Assembly (NCBI GenBank): GCA_024403185.1
Contig: JAKSSG010000001.1
Coordinates: 1-64,000, forward strand
Origin: Clostridia bacterium
GTDB taxonomy: Bacteria > Bacillota > Clostridia > Peptostreptococcales > Anaerovoracaceae
Direction: 5' to 3'
DNA length: 64,000 nt
In this document: piece by piece, positions 33,601 through 42,819 of the stretch
Numbering within the stretch: position 1 is the first letter of the stretch
Layout: each line of letters opens with the position of its first letter
The notes under the pieces: model-generated
What the model was told of the DNA's origin: nothing
What the model saw: only the letters and a program-made list of their open reading frames with translations
Databases searched by the model: none
Translations under genes and position numbers: made by a program

Positions 33601-34870
33601 GCCTGACAGTTCCCCATATGAACGTGCATACTTCACTAAGGAAATGAGAGATGAGGGGTACACCATCCTCATGCCGCAGATGTCACCGATACACTGGAAT
33701 CTGGTTGAGGCCATGATGCAGTCATGCGGTTACAATGTTGTACAGCTTCCTCCTGTAAGCGTTCACGCTGTAGATGAGGGCCTGAAGTATGTCAACAACG
33801 ATGCATGCTATCCGACAATTGTAGCTTTGGGACAGACCATAGCAGCTCTGAAATCAGGAGAGTATGACCTGAACAAGTGCGCTATCTTCATGTCGCAGAC
33901 AGGCGGACAGTGCAGGGCATCAAACTATGTTTCACTTCTGCGTAAGGCACTCGTTGACATGGAAATGCCTCAGATTCCGATCATTTCAGTCAATATGGCC
34001 GGCCTCGAAAAGAACCCGGGCTTCAAGCTTCTGGACTATAATCTGATCAAGAAAGGCATGATGGCAATAGCTTACGGCGACCTCTTCATGAGAGTGCTCT
34101 ATGCAACAAGACCTTATGAGGTTGAGCCGGGAAGCGCAAACGCCCTCTACGAAAAGTGGAACAAGATCGCCATCAGGAACTGCCGGAACGGCAACTGGAG
34201 CGAATACAAGAAGAACTGCAAAGGTATTTGCACTGACTTCGACGAATTGCCTCTGCGTGACATAAAGAAGCCGAAGGTTGGCGTGGTTGGCGAGATACTG
34301 GTTAAGTATCATCCGACTGCCAACAATGATATCGTAGGCGTAATCGAGGATGAGGGCGGTGAAGCCGTTGTGCTCGATCTGATGGACTTCCTGCTTTACG
34401 GCATGGAAAACAAGAAGTTTAACTATCATCATCTGTCGGGCTCATGGACTCAGATGGTAGGCAACAATGCGGCTATCAGGATTCTGGAAATGATCAGAAA
34501 GCCGACCAGAGTTGCTCTTCGCGAGTCAATGAGGTTCAAGGAGCCGGCTAAGATTCATGATACCGCAATGTCGGCATCCCAGGTTATTTCACTGGGCAGC
34601 CAGTGCGGTGAGGGATGGCTTCTTACGGGTGAAATGGTTGAACTCATTGAGAACGGCGTTGAGAATATCGCATGTCTGCAGCCCTTCGCATGTCTGCCTA
34701 ACCATGTAACCGGCAAGGGCATGATGAAGGCCATGCGCCGCTTCAGCCCGCAGGCAAATATCGTTGCCATTGACTTTGACCCGGGCGCTTCACATGTCAA
34801 CCAGCTGAACAGAATCAAGCTGATGATGACCACGGCTCACAAAAATCTGGCAAAAAAGATGACAGAATAA
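30635..34870 (+). CDS. Giant 2-hydroxyacyl-CoA dehydratase activase-like fusion protein
   Basis: A 1411-residue protein. Two BcrA/BadF-type ASKHA ATPase domains come first (about 1-260, [16 protein letters not shown]; about 316-570, [16 protein letters not shown]), with Fe-S-type Cys motifs [11 protein letters not shown] and [10 protein letters not shown] Cys cluster follows (CKGCENNC, about 602-609), then a DUF2229-like region (about 650-960) and a C-terminal dehydratase-subunit-like region (about 1000-1400). Ordinary activases (HgdC) are about 260 residues. This fused type is common in anaerobes but its reaction is unproven. No separate dehydratase alpha/beta genes are adjacent. AGAGG precedes the ATG. 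Confidence 0.85.
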   Translation: MRLGIDVGSTTVKLVFLDDDNNIIYDRYERHMSNAFLKVQELIREAHEEFGAQEIQAVITGSGGLSIAKLIDVPFEQEVISCSKAVETLIPETDTAIELGGEDAKITFYDQTIEQRMNGTCAGGTGAFIDQMAVLLNTDADGLNEASKKHTLIYPIAARCGVFAKTDIQPLINDGAKIENLAASIFQAVVDQTISGLACGHPIRGKVAYLGGPLSFLSELRDRFTETLKLAPEDVIFPENGKLFVAMGAAFLAGEKEATNLEEIMTKLENADQTELSDTARIEPLFRDEEDYREFKERHDRAKVNRKPFEEAKGRLFLGIDAGSTTTKSVVMDDDKNVLYTFYRSNRGKPIAPIIEMIKDVYSKMPEGCYIGGTTVTGYGENLIKAAFKCDMGVIETMAHYKAAEEFLPGVEFILDIGGQDMKCMEIKNNAIYNIMLNEACSSGCGSFIETYAKSVQMDVPDFANEALFAEGPVDLGTRCTVFMNSKVKQAQKEGATIGDISAGLSYSVIKNALYKVIKLRNPEDAGEKIVVQGGTFLNEAVLRSIERILGKDVVRPDIAGLMGAFGAALVARENYVEGTESGLLKMDELESFDVETSTTRCKGCENNCLLTINKFADGTRMITGNRCEKGEGKTEKTNDIPNLYEYKYDRLFDYVPLEADQAPRGCIGIPRVLNMYENYPFWFTFWNSLGFRVVLSPQSRKSIYEMGMDTISSDTACYPAKLVHGHVKWLIEDGQKFIFYPSINYERVEDEKQPNHYNCPIVATYPEVIANNMDEAIDENGVDFMHPFLPYDNDKRLIKELANLLAGRGISRSEVAKAVTEARAEDRRFHEDMRKAGEDALKFAEEHGLKSIVLAGRPYHVDPEINHGMDKMINSFGMIVLTEDSIAHKGFFERPIRVLDQWMYHTRMYRAAVFTGTRDDIELIQLNSFGCGLDAVTTDEVAEICHKNNKLYTVLKIDEGSNLGAAKIRIRSLAAAMAEREKNNVKAQPDSSPYERAYFTKEMRDEGYTILMPQMSPIHWNLVEAMMQSCGYNVVQLPPVSVHAVDEGLKYVNNDACYPTIVALGQTIAALKSGEYDLNKCAIFMSQTGGQCRASNYVSLLRKALVDMEMPQIPIISVNMAGLEKNPGFKLLDYNLIKKGMMAIAYGDLFMRVLYATRPYEVEPGSANALYEKWNKIAIRNCRNGNWSEYKKNCKGICTDFDELPLRDIKKPKVGVVGEILVKYHPTANNDIVGVIEDEGGEAVVLDLMDFLLYGMENKKFNYHHLSGSWTQMVGNNAAIRILEMIRKPTRVALRESMRFKEPAKIHDTAMSASQVISLGSQCGEGWLLTGEMVELIENGVENIACLQPFACLPNHVTGKGMMKAMRRFSPQANIVAIDFDPGASHVNQLNRIKLMMTTAHKNLAKKMTE
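33082..33091 (+). other. Coding-region copy of TGCAAARGCA (example)
   Basis: One of about eighteen exact copies inside genes; this one encodes part of VAKAV in the activase. Coding copies may partly reflect the codon pair GCA-AAG-GCA. Confidence 0.4.
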
Positions 34871-34888
34871 CCTCAGTTGTTGTATAAT
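34859..34888 (+). promoter_or_regulatory. yebC promoter
   Basis: ATGACA, an 18-bp spacer and TATAAT; the -35 lies in the last codons of the activase gene. Confidence 0.5.
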
Positions 34889-34929
34889 AACTGTCGGAAT
34901 ATTTTTAATTAAAGATAGGAGGTGTCTTA

Positions 34930-35661
34930 ATGGGAAGACACGGTACAATTGCAGGCAGAAAGGCAGCGCAGGACTCTAAGCGTTCAGCGATGTTCACAAA
35001 GTATGCCAGACAGATCATAGTTGCTGCAAAGGCAGGCGGAGACCCTGAATACAATGCTACACTCAGAGTAGCCATTGCAAAGGCAAAGGGCATAGGCATG
35101 CCTAATGACAATATCAAGAAAGCCATCAAGAAGGGTACTGGAGAGCTGGAAGGCGAAACCTACTCAGAACTGAGCTTTGAAGGATATGGAATCGGCGGAG
35201 TTGCTGTTATCGTTGAAGCGCTGACTGACAACACAAACAGAACAACTGCTGCTGTAAGATCAACATTTGACAAGCATGGCGGGAACCTGGGCACACCGGG
35301 CTGCGTATCATACATGTTTAACAGAAAGGGCGTTCTCATTCTTGAAAAGACTGATGAAATCGATGAGGACGAACTCATGATGACTGCGCTTGATGCAGGT
35401 GCAGACGACATGGAAGTTAATGAGGACAGCTTTGTGATCTATACAGAGCCGGGAGCATTCAACGATGTTCACGGTGCGCTGACAGATGCAGGTTACGAAT
35501 TCGTTGAATCCGAAGTTGAGTACGTTCCATCAATGGAAGCTGCTCCGAAGGATGAAAACGACCTTAAGAAACTGAAGAAGATGATTGACATTCTGGAAGA
35601 TAACGATGACGTTCAGAAGGTACATCATAACTGCAGTGTTGACCTCGAAGAAGTAGAATAA
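34930..35661 (+). CDS. yebC: YebC/PmpR-family protein
   Basis: A 243-residue protein with the three YebC domains. The N-terminus has RHGTIAGRKAAQDSKRSAMFTKYARQI; GIGMPNDNIKKAIKKGTGE and GYGIGGVAVIVEALTDNTNRT are signature stretches. The family was long called transcriptional regulators, and more recent work links YebC-type proteins to translation of proline-rich sequences. The start follows a perfect AGGAGGTG. It has its own promoter, and downstream hairpins separate it from the 6S RNA. Confidence 0.93.
   Translation: MGRHGTIAGRKAAQDSKRSAMFTKYARQIIVAAKAGGDPEYNATLRVAIAKAKGIGMPNDNIKKAIKKGTGELEGETYSELSFEGYGIGGVAVIVEALTDNTNRTTAAVRSTFDKHGGNLGTPGCVSYMFNRKGVLILEKTDEIDEDELMMTALDAGADDMEVNEDSFVIYTEPGAFNDVHGALTDAGYEFVESEVEYVPSMEAAPKDENDLKKLKKMIDILEDNDDVQKVHHNCSVDLEEVE
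35076..35085 (+). other. Paired coding copies of TGCAAARGCA in yebC
   Basis: TGCAAAGGCA here and at 35025-35034, 51 bp apart in the same gene, encode AAKAG and IAKAK. Confidence 0.4.
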
Positions 35662-35664
35662 TAA

Positions 35665-35712
35665 TTAACCATGAGCCCTTTTACTGTGCAGTAAAGGGGC
35701 TCTGCTGGTTAA
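35665..35712 (+). terminator. Long bipartite hairpin after yebC
   Basis: The outer stem TTAACCA / TGGTTAA encloses the inner stem AGCCC-TTTTACTG / CAGTAAAGGGGCT. No T-run follows, so it may be a factor-dependent or stabilising structure. The stretch 35713-35818 holds no gene that I can see. Confidence 0.5.
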
Positions 35713-35818
35713 GGGGACAGAGTCAGATATACAACGGAATATGATAATCACAATAAGCCAATTAAGGCTTACGGTTCAGCCATTTTAGTGGTAGAATAGA
35801 TTCATATTCAATTTAGAA

Positions 35819-36008
35819 AATAATCCTGAGTTGTGCGATGGGTACTTTATAATTCAACCTACATCATCACATAGGGAGCCCGGGTCCGGATCTGAATATG
35901 TCAGGCCCGCTCTGATGGGAAGACAGAAAACAGAGGCAGGGCACCCACCTAACAATAGTTAGGGCGTGAATTATAAGCCTGACGGCAACCCGGGGTTATT
36001 GATTTTTT
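35819..36008 (+). ncRNA. ssrS: 6S RNA (probable)
   Basis: A gene-free 190-bp stretch folds into a 6S-like rod. The closing stem pairs 35819-35833 with 35986-36000 at 14 of 15 positions. A second helix pairs 35847-35856 with 35967-35976 perfectly (TTATAATTCA). The sequence ACCTACATCATCACATAGGGAG and the small hairpin CCTAAC-AATA-GTTAGG on the 3' side of the central bubble resemble Firmicutes 6S RNAs. A TTTTTT run ends it at 36008. A TAGAAT box at 35792-35797 is the likely -10. 6S RNA mimics an open promoter and sequesters RNA polymerase. No protein or riboswitch explanation fits as well. Confidence 0.75.
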
Positions 36009-36045
36009 AGGGCAGATTATATTTAGAAACATTACAATTAAACGA

Positions 36046-36867
36046 ATGACAGCATTATCACCTAAAGAAATAATGGAAAAGCAGTCCGATGCGTCCATCG
36101 GCAAGGCAGAGGGAGGAGTACTGAAGTTATTCATTCTCGGTATTCTTGCCGGAGCTTTTATTGCCTTTGGAGCATGCGGAAGTCTGATGGCATCCTTTAA
36201 TCTGACTTCAGATTCTGCGACCTTCGGCATAGGCAAGGTAGTAATGGGAGCTGTATTCCCTGTAGGTCTGATGATGGTCGTAATGTGCGGAGCAGAGCTG
36301 TTTACAGGCAACTGCCTCATGGTCATAGGTGCCCTGGACAAAAAGATAAGATGGGGCCGTATCTGGAGAAACTGGGCGATAGTATACGTAGGTAACTTTG
36401 TCGGTTCCGTTCTCATAGCTCTCTGTGCCAAAGTCAGCGGCATGTGGGATTCAGGCGGCGGACTTCTGGGAGCCATGACAGTCAAGACGGCAATAGGTAA
36501 ATGCGGTCTTGATTTCGGCCAGGCGGTAGTAATGGGCATATGCTGCAATGTGCTTGTATGCCTTGCCGTATGGATGGCTACCGGTTCGTCGGAAACCATC
36601 GGAAAAATCTTCGCAATCTGGTTCTGCATAGGTCTTTTCATAGTCTGCGGATTCGAGCACAGCGTGGCTAACATGTACTTTATACCGGCCGGAATGATGG
36701 CCGCCGGAAACGATGCATATATTAGTCTTCTGGGGCTTGACACAAGCGGTCTGACGGTGTTTAATTTCGTTGTAGGAAATCTTCTTCCTGTTACAATAGG
36801 CAATATTCTCGGGGGCTCACTGTTTGTAGGAGCTACCTACTGGCTGACGTACAGGAAGTTGAAATAA
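36046..36867 (+). CDS. Formate/nitrite-transporter-family channel (FNT)
   Basis: A 273-residue protein with six membrane segments in the FNT aquaporin-like fold. Family motifs are AFIAFGACGSLM in segment 1, MCGAELFTGNCLM after segment 2 (the AELFTGN signature) and CGFEHSVANMYFIPAG (FEHSVANMY). It likely moves formate or another small weak acid. No Shine-Dalgarno precedes the ATG; TACAAT ends eight bases upstream, so translation may be leaderless. Confidence 0.88.
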   Translation: MTALSPKEIMEKQSDASIGKAEGGVLKLFILGILAGAFIAFGACGSLMASFNLTSDSATFGIGKVVMGAVFPVGLMMVVMCGAELFTGNCLMVIGALDKKIRWGRIWRNWAIVYVGNFVGSVLIALCAKVSGMWDSGGGLLGAMTVKTAIGKCGLDFGQAVVMGICCNVLVCLAVWMATGSSETIGKIFAIWFCIGLFIVCGFEHSVANMYFIPAGMMAAGNDAYISLLGLDTSGLTVFNFVVGNLLPVTIGNILGGSLFVGATYWLTYRKLK

Positions 36868-36871
36868 AAAC

Positions 36872-36890
36872 ATGACAGATTAACTGTCAT
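36872..36890 (+). other. Short hairpin between FNT and OPT genes
   Basis: ATGACAG-ATTAA-CTGTCAT, seven base pairs, followed eight bases later by TTTTTT. It may be a weak terminator or attenuator. Confidence 0.4.
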
Positions 36891-36926
36891 AACAAAACTT
36901 TTTTCAATTTAATAAAGGAGAAACAA

Positions 36927-38528
36927 ATGAAAGATCAGCTAACTGTTAGAGGTATGGTGATCGGCGCTCTGGGAGTAATTGTTATTACAACAAGCTCCAT
37001 GTTCATTGCGCTGAAACTAAGCTCACTGCCGTGGCCAATTATTTTCGTAGCATTGGTATCAATGTTCTGCCTGAAAGCAATGGGTAACACCAACCTGAAG
37101 GAAATCAATGTTACACAGACGGCCATGTCAGCCGGTGCGATGGTAGCGGGCGGACTCGCGTTTACTATTCCGGGTATCTGGATGCTAAATCCCGATGCGG
37201 AGGTAAACTGGGTCATGCTGCTTATCCTGACCCTGGGCGGTACCGTGCTTGGTCTTATTTTTACGGCCTTATGCAGGAACCACTTCATTGAAAGAACCGA
37301 GCATTCTTTCCCTATGGGGCAGGCATGTGCTGAAACCCTTGAAGCAGGTGACGAGGGCGGTCATCAGGCAAGACTCCTGTTCATTACAATGGGAGCAGCT
37401 GCTGTATTCACTTTTATCAGAGACTGGTTCGGAAAGATTCCGGCTGTACTGATGAATCAGAAGATGGCTGCATACGGCTCATACTGCGGAGTCTACATCT
37501 GTCCGATGCTTGTTGGTATCGGATACCTTATAGGTGTAGTTCCGATCTTCGTATGGTTTGCAGGCACTCTCATTGCAGACTTCGGCATTCTCTTCGGAGG
37601 AACCGAACTGGGACTCTGGGATGTTGCCACAGCGGGAACCATCAAATCATCACTGGGCATCGGCCTCATGGTCGGCACAGGAATAGGCATCATATGCAAA
37701 AGTATTCTGCCTAAGGCAAAGAAAATATTCGGAAGCATGTTCATGAAGGAATATGCCGGAGACTCCATCGTTCCGATGAGATGGGCACCGATTCTTCTGG
37801 TGATTCTGGCATTCGTATTTACTCTCGTGCTTCACATGGGCGTAATTCCTTCAATCATCACGATTATAGGCGTATGGGTTACAACGGCCATGGCAGCCGA
37901 GTGCGTAGGCATGTCCGGCATCAACCCTATGGAAATCTTCGGAATTATCGTTCTCATAGCAGCCAAGGCATGCTGGTCAATGGGAACTACAGAGGCCTTC
38001 TTTGTTGCAGCTATCGTAGCTGTAGCCTGCGGCCTTTGCGGTGACGTAATGAACGACTTCAAGGCCGGACAGCATCTGGAGACCGATCCGAAGGCTCAGT
38101 GGATTGCTGAATGCATCGGCGGAATTATCGGCGCATTCGTATCCGTAGGCGTTCTCATGGTAATAATAACCGCATACGGCGGCGACTGCTTCGGCGGAGA
38201 AATGTTCCCGGCAGCACAGGCCGGTGCCGTATCGGCAATGGTTGGCGGAATATCACATCTGCCTGCATTCTTCATCGGAATGGGCGCGGCAATTCTGCTG
38301 TACTTCCTGAACTTCCCGGTAATGACTCTGGGCCTGGGCGTATATCTTCCGTTCTACATGTCAGCAACAGCTTTCGTAGGCGGACTGCTCAGATTCATCG
38401 TTGATAAATTCGCACCTAAATTCGAAGAAAACAAGACAGGAACAATCATCGCATCAGGACTTCTGGGCGGCGAAGGTATTACGGGTGTAGTAATCGCCCT
38501 GATAATTGCCGTTCAGGCGATAGTATGA
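36927..38528 (+). CDS. OPT-family oligopeptide transporter
   Basis: A 533-residue membrane protein with about 14 hydrophobic segments. The N-terminus (LTVRGMVIGALGVIVITTSSMFIALKLSSLPWPIIF) and SFPMGQACAETLEAG match the OPT/YSL family, which imports peptides or metal chelates by proton symport. AAAGGAG precedes the ATG. The next gene is a P1 peptidase, so imported peptides could be cleaved by its product. Confidence 0.82.
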   Translation: MKDQLTVRGMVIGALGVIVITTSSMFIALKLSSLPWPIIFVALVSMFCLKAMGNTNLKEINVTQTAMSAGAMVAGGLAFTIPGIWMLNPDAEVNWVMLLILTLGGTVLGLIFTALCRNHFIERTEHSFPMGQACAETLEAGDEGGHQARLLFITMGAAAVFTFIRDWFGKIPAVLMNQKMAAYGSYCGVYICPMLVGIGYLIGVVPIFVWFAGTLIADFGILFGGTELGLWDVATAGTIKSSLGIGLMVGTGIGIICKSILPKAKKIFGSMFMKEYAGDSIVPMRWAPILLVILAFVFTLVLHMGVIPSIITIIGVWVTTAMAAECVGMSGINPMEIFGIIVLIAAKACWSMGTTEAFFVAAIVAVACGLCGDVMNDFKAGQHLETDPKAQWIAECIGGIIGAFVSVGVLMVIITAYGGDCFGGEMFPAAQAGAVSAMVGGISHLPAFFIGMGAAILLYFLNFPVMTLGLGVYLPFYMSATAFVGGLLRFIVDKFAPKFEENKTGTIIASGLLGGEGITGVVIALIIAVQAIV

Positions 38529-38538
38529 TGCAAAGGCA
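38529..38538 (+). other. Intergenic copy of the TGCAAARGCA motif
   Basis: TGCAAAGGCA begins on the base after the OPT stop codon. Confidence 0.6.
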
Positions 38539-38562
38539 ATAAATGCTGAAAGAGGAAAAGTC

Positions 38563-39531
38563 ATGAAAGAGATAAACATCAGAGATATTGAAGGATTTCG
38601 CATAGGTAATGCCACAAATGCCGAAGGCGGCACAGGTACTACGGTAATAATCTGCGAGGAGGGGGCAATGACGGGACTGAGCGTTCTGGGTGCAGCTCCC
38701 GCTTCCAGAGAGACTGAACTGCTTAAGCCCCTCATGGCATGTGATGCCGTTCACGCTGTAACGCTGACAGGCGGAAGCGCATACGGACTGAATGCAACTG
38801 ATGGCGTTCTGAAATACCTTGAGGAGAAGGGAATAGGCTTTGATGTAGGTCTCGGCGTAGTTCCGATTACACCTACATCGGCAATTTTTGACCTGGTTGT
38901 CGGCGATTTCAATGCCAGACCGACTGCTGACATGGGTTATGCGGCCGCAGCGGATTCCGAGACTGCAACCGATGTTCCTCACGGAAACATGGGCGTGGGA
39001 ACAGGAGCAACTGCAGGTAAGTTCAAGGGCATGGAACAGTGCATGAAAACAGGCCTTGGTTCATATGCTGTTCAGATAGGAGATCTGAAGGTTGGTGCAA
39101 TTGTAGCCGTAAATGCACTTGGTGACATATTCGATGCCGATACGGGAAAGCAGCTTGCAGGCATGACAAATGCTGAACAGACCGCATTTGATAATGTTCA
39201 GCAGACAATGTGGGAATCGGTTCAGCAGGACAAAAACGTTTTCACGGGCAATACCACAATAGGATGCGTGATTACAAACGCAAAGCTTCGCAAGGACCAG
39301 TGCTGCAAGCTGGCAGAAATGACTCATGACGGCTATGCCAGAGTCATCAGACCTGTTCATACAACTGCAGACGGAGATTCGATTTACTACATGGCTCACG
39401 GCGATGTTGAGGTTTACCAGGATGCCCTGGGCGACCTTTCGGCCTATGTCATGTCAAAAGCGATAAATGACGCTGTCAGAAGCGCAGAGAGTGCATACGG
39501 CTTCAAAGCTGCATGCGACCTGAACCTGTAA
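38563..39531 (+). CDS. P1-family (DmpA-like) peptidase
   Basis: A 322-residue Ntn-fold peptidase of the DmpA/L-aminopeptidase-D-esterase family. GGSAYGLNATDGV (about 67-79), NMGVGTGATAGKFKGM, the self-cleavage region GNTTIGCVITNAKL (about 228-241) and MTHDGYARVIRPVHTTADGDSIYYMAHG are family signatures. The precursor is expected to cleave itself within GNTTIGC. It follows the OPT gene by 34 bp, suggesting uptake and breakdown of peptides by one operon. AGAGG precedes the ATG. Confidence 0.85.
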   Translation: MKEINIRDIEGFRIGNATNAEGGTGTTVIICEEGAMTGLSVLGAAPASRETELLKPLMACDAVHAVTLTGGSAYGLNATDGVLKYLEEKGIGFDVGLGVVPITPTSAIFDLVVGDFNARPTADMGYAAAADSETATDVPHGNMGVGTGATAGKFKGMEQCMKTGLGSYAVQIGDLKVGAIVAVNALGDIFDADTGKQLAGMTNAEQTAFDNVQQTMWESVQQDKNVFTGNTTIGCVITNAKLRKDQCCKLAEMTHDGYARVIRPVHTTADGDSIYYMAHGDVEVYQDALGDLSAYVMSKAINDAVRSAESAYGFKAACDLNL

Positions 39532-39543
39532 GGAGGTAATCAG

Positions 39544-40140
39544 ATGCTCGGAATGGAAAAAAGAAAAGAGAAGAAAGAGGAAAAGAGACAGCAGGACAAA
39601 TACGAAGAACTGTATTATGCTGCAGAGAACATAAGAAAGAATTCATATGCTCCATATTCCGATTTCAATGTAGGAGCGGCACTTCTCGTCAGGTACAATG
39701 AGGATTCTCCGCTTCCGCTTAACAAGAAGTATTACGGAGTAAATATTGAGAACGGCTCCTACGGTGCAACGCTCTGTGCCGAGAGGTCTGCCTTTGCGGC
39801 TGCCGTTTCCGCAGGTGTGCTGAATTATGACAGCGGAGAGAATCCGTTCATAGCCATTGCGGTTTCAGCTGGAGACCACGATGAGGCTGTTCCGTGCGGC
39901 ATATGCAGACAGTTCATGTACGAGTTTAACCCTGACATTGACATCATCACAAAGGCAGATGGCGAGCTGAAGGTGAGAAAGCTCCGCGAACTCATGCCTG
40001 AGGGATTCGTACTGGAGGGTCCGGCACCTGTTGAAGAGGACGAAGCTGCGCCTGCTGAAGCTGAAGAGGAAGCCAGGGCAGAAGCAGAGACAGAAGAGGA
40101 GAAAGAAGAACCTGTAAATGAAGAGAATAGCGCTGATTGA
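39544..40140 (+). CDS. cdd: Cytidine deaminase with acidic tail
   Basis: A 198-residue protein. Residues about 18-140 are a complete zinc-dependent cytidine deaminase: YAPYSDFNVGAALL, ENGSYGATLCAERSAFAAAV (catalytic CAE) and PCGICRQFMYEF (zinc PCxxC). The last 50 residues are an Ala/Glu-rich tail absent from ordinary Cdd (about 130-140 residues). AAGGAGG precedes the ATG. The tail's codons overlap the start of polA by 23 bp, so the tail may exist partly as polA translation-coupling sequence. Confidence 0.88.
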   Translation: MLGMEKRKEKKEEKRQQDKYEELYYAAENIRKNSYAPYSDFNVGAALLVRYNEDSPLPLNKKYYGVNIENGSYGATLCAERSAFAAAVSAGVLNYDSGENPFIAIAVSAGDHDEAVPCGICRQFMYEFNPDIDIITKADGELKVRKLRELMPEGFVLEGPAPVEEDEAAPAEAEEEARAEAETEEEKEEPVNEENSAD

Positions 40141-42802
40141 TGGAAACAGTTTAATTAACAGGGCTTATTATGCAATGAGGAACCCAATGATCACTAAGGA
40201 TGGAACCTACACCCATGCGATCTTTGGGTTCATTAATATGCTCGATAAAATAATGAAGGACTATGAGCCAGAATACATGGCCATAGCCTTTGACCTGAAG
40301 GCGCCAACCTTCAGGCATGAACAGTACGACCAGTACAAGGCCGGCAGGAAGAAGATGCCGCCGGAGCTTGCAATGGAAATACCTATTATGAAGGACATCC
40401 TTGATGCCATGAAGATAAGGCGTCTGGAACTTGAGGGCTTTGAAGCCGATGACATCATAGGAACCATGGCCAGAAGGGGCGAGGAGGAGGGCCTTGAGCC
40501 TCTCGTTTTCACGGGAGACAAGGACCAGCTTCAGCTTGCAACCGATGTTACAAAGATCATTTACACCAAGAGAGGTGTATCGGATTTTGACCTTTACGAC
40601 CAGGATGCCTTCGTTGAAGCTTACGGCTTCACACCGCTTCAGTTCATCGATTTTAAGGGCCTGGCGGGAGACAGCTCGGACAACATTCCGGGAATTCCTG
40701 GAGTAGGTGCCAAGACGGCTACAAAGCTGATACAGGATTACGGCAGCGTTGAAGCCATTATCGAGAATGTTGACGACATAAAGCCTGCAGGTCTTCAGAC
40801 CAAGGTCAGAGACAACGCCCAGCAGGCAATGATGAGCAAGAGACTTGCCACCATAACCACTCAGGTTCCGCTGGACGTTGAAATCAGTCAGTGTCTCATT
40901 GAAGAGCCTGATTACGACAGACTCATTGAACTCTACACGAAGCTTGAATTCAATAAATTCCTGAGAAAATTAAAGGTTTCCGATGCAAAGGCAGACGAGA
41001 CGGATGCATTGGCAGCAGCTCCTGCAGCCGATTCGGATCTGCACAGGGCATCTGATTTTGCAACTGAAATCATTTCCACAGAAGAAAGAATGAGAGAACT
41101 GAAGCTGAAGGGCGAAACGGCTCTGAAGGTTTTCGGTGACTATAACCATGTGGCGAAGCCGTCAGTTGAGGGCGTAGCCATGATAAACGGGAAGAATTAT
41201 TACTATTTTGACCTGAACAGCATTCCTGCTTTTGCATCATGGTTTGCAGATGCGGCAGAAGAGCTGAGCTTCATCGGTCACGACCTTAAGGGAAGCTATT
41301 ACATGCTAATGGTCCTGGGTGCGGAATGCGCATATAAGACTGTCTTCGATTCGGCAATTGCACAGTACGTTCTGGATTCGGCAAGAAGCAACTACAGCCT
41401 TTCCGGACTGAGCAACGAATACCTTCACGAATCGATTGAAGAGGAGAAGGTTTTCATGGAGTCACATGGCCAGATTGACATGTTCACGGGACAGTCTCAG
41501 GCCTACTCGGAATACGGGCTGGCACATCTGGTTACAGTGCTCAACCTGAAGCCTGTCCTGGAGGCTCAGATTGGTGCTGAGAGCCTTGAAAAGGTCTATT
41601 TCGATGTGGAACTCCCGCTTGTTGAAGTAATGGCTGCAATGGAAAAAGAGGGCTTCAGGGCAGACCGTGATTTCCTGGCGGAATTCGGCGAAAAGCTGGG
41701 CGGCGAAGTGGACAGACTTGCTGCTTCGATACATGAAATGGCAGGGGAGGAATTCAACATCAATTCACCTCAGCAGCTTGGAAACATCCTTTTTGAAAAG
41801 CTGGAGCTGAAGCACGGCAAAAAGACCAAAAAGGGCTATTCAACAAGTGCCGATGTCCTGGAAAAAATCAAAGGGGATCATCCGATTGTTCCCGCAATTC
41901 TCGAATACAGAACACTTGCGAAGCTTAAGAGCACATACATTGACGGACTTATCCCGCTGATTAATGCGGATGGCAGAATTCATGCCCATTTCCAGCAGAC
42001 TGTAACCACTACTGGAAGAATAAGCTGCACGGAGCCTAACCTGCAGAACATTCCTATCAGACAGGAGCTGGGCAGGCAGCTGCGAAAGGCCTTTGTGCCT
42101 GAAGAAGGCTGTACTCTCGTAGGCGCCGACTATTCCCAGATAGAACTCAGAGTTCTTGCACACATGTCGGGCGACAGCGCTCTGATTGACGCTTTCAACA
42201 GAGGAGAGGACATTCACAGGGCTACGGCAGCAAATGTTCTCGGAATTCCTGAAGACCAGATTACACCGGGAGAAAGAAGCCGTGCAAAGGCAGTCAACTT
42301 CGGTGTGATTTACGGCATGAGCGCATTCGGGCTTTCTGACCAGATAGATATTTCAAGAAAGGAAGCCGAGGAATACATAAATGCCTATTTCGACAAGCAT
42401 GAACAGGTCAGGAAATTCATGGATGATTCGGTTGCCTTTGCAAAGGATGAAGGATATGTAACCACTGTAATGGGCAGAAAGCGTTACATAAAGGAGATAC
42501 ATGCGTCTAATTTCATGGTGAGACAGATCGGTGAGAGACTTGCGATGAACACGCCTATACAGGGCAGTGCGGCAGACATAATAAAGCTTGCCATGATCAG
42601 GGTTTATAACGCGATAAGAGAGAAGAAGCTCAGGTCCAGGCTCATTCTGCAGATTCACGACGAGCTGGTCATCAACACTTATCCCGATGAACAGGAAATA
42701 GTTGAAAAGCTTCTGGTCGAGAACATGGAGTCGGCCTACAGGCTGGCTGTTGAACTGAAGGCCGAGCTGAACACGGGCGGCAGCTGGTATGATCTGAAAT
42801 AG
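40118..42802 (+). CDS. polA: DNA polymerase I
   Basis: An 894-residue family A polymerase. The 5' nuclease domain covers about 1-290 (IALIDGNSLINRAYYAM; DSSDNIPGIPGVGAKTA). The middle 3'-5' exonuclease-like domain (about 305-490) lacks the acidic DxE motif (VFGDYNHVAKPS in its place), so proofreading is probably absent, as in Bacillus and Taq enzymes. The polymerase domain (about 500-894) keeps all motifs: VGADYSQIELRVLAH, RSRAKAVNFGVIYGMSAFGL and LILQIHDELV. It starts inside cdd in another frame and is followed 17 bp later by coaE. Confidence 0.95.
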   Translation: MKRIALIDGNSLINRAYYAMRNPMITKDGTYTHAIFGFINMLDKIMKDYEPEYMAIAFDLKAPTFRHEQYDQYKAGRKKMPPELAMEIPIMKDILDAMKIRRLELEGFEADDIIGTMARRGEEEGLEPLVFTGDKDQLQLATDVTKIIYTKRGVSDFDLYDQDAFVEAYGFTPLQFIDFKGLAGDSSDNIPGIPGVGAKTATKLIQDYGSVEAIIENVDDIKPAGLQTKVRDNAQQAMMSKRLATITTQVPLDVEISQCLIEEPDYDRLIELYTKLEFNKFLRKLKVSDAKADETDALAAAPAADSDLHRASDFATEIISTEERMRELKLKGETALKVFGDYNHVAKPSVEGVAMINGKNYYYFDLNSIPAFASWFADAAEELSFIGHDLKGSYYMLMVLGAECAYKTVFDSAIAQYVLDSARSNYSLSGLSNEYLHESIEEEKVFMESHGQIDMFTGQSQAYSEYGLAHLVTVLNLKPVLEAQIGAESLEKVYFDVELPLVEVMAAMEKEGFRADRDFLAEFGEKLGGEVDRLAASIHEMAGEEFNINSPQQLGNILFEKLELKHGKKTKKGYSTSADVLEKIKGDHPIVPAILEYRTLAKLKSTYIDGLIPLINADGRIHAHFQQTVTTTGRISCTEPNLQNIPIRQELGRQLRKAFVPEEGCTLVGADYSQIELRVLAHMSGDSALIDAFNRGEDIHRATAANVLGIPEDQITPGERSRAKAVNFGVIYGMSAFGLSDQIDISRKEAEEYINAYFDKHEQVRKFMDDSVAFAKDEGYVTTVMGRKRYIKEIHASNFMVRQIGERLAMNTPIQGSAADIIKLAMIRVYNAIREKKLRSRLILQIHDELVINTYPDEQEIVEKLLVENMESAYRLAVELKAELNTGGSWYDLK

Positions 42803-42819
42803 AGGATGATTAAAAGCTC

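Noticed and set aside
35819..36000. Riboswitch (SAM or ZTP type) for the FNT gene
   Set aside because: GGCAACCC resembles part of a SAM element, but the long closing stem and bubble fit 6S RNA better and no aptamer core is complete.
35949..36803. Minus-strand open frame of 284 codons
   Set aside because: Antisense shadow of the FNT gene and the end of the 6S RNA; composition is Pro/Thr/Ile-biased as expected of a shadow.
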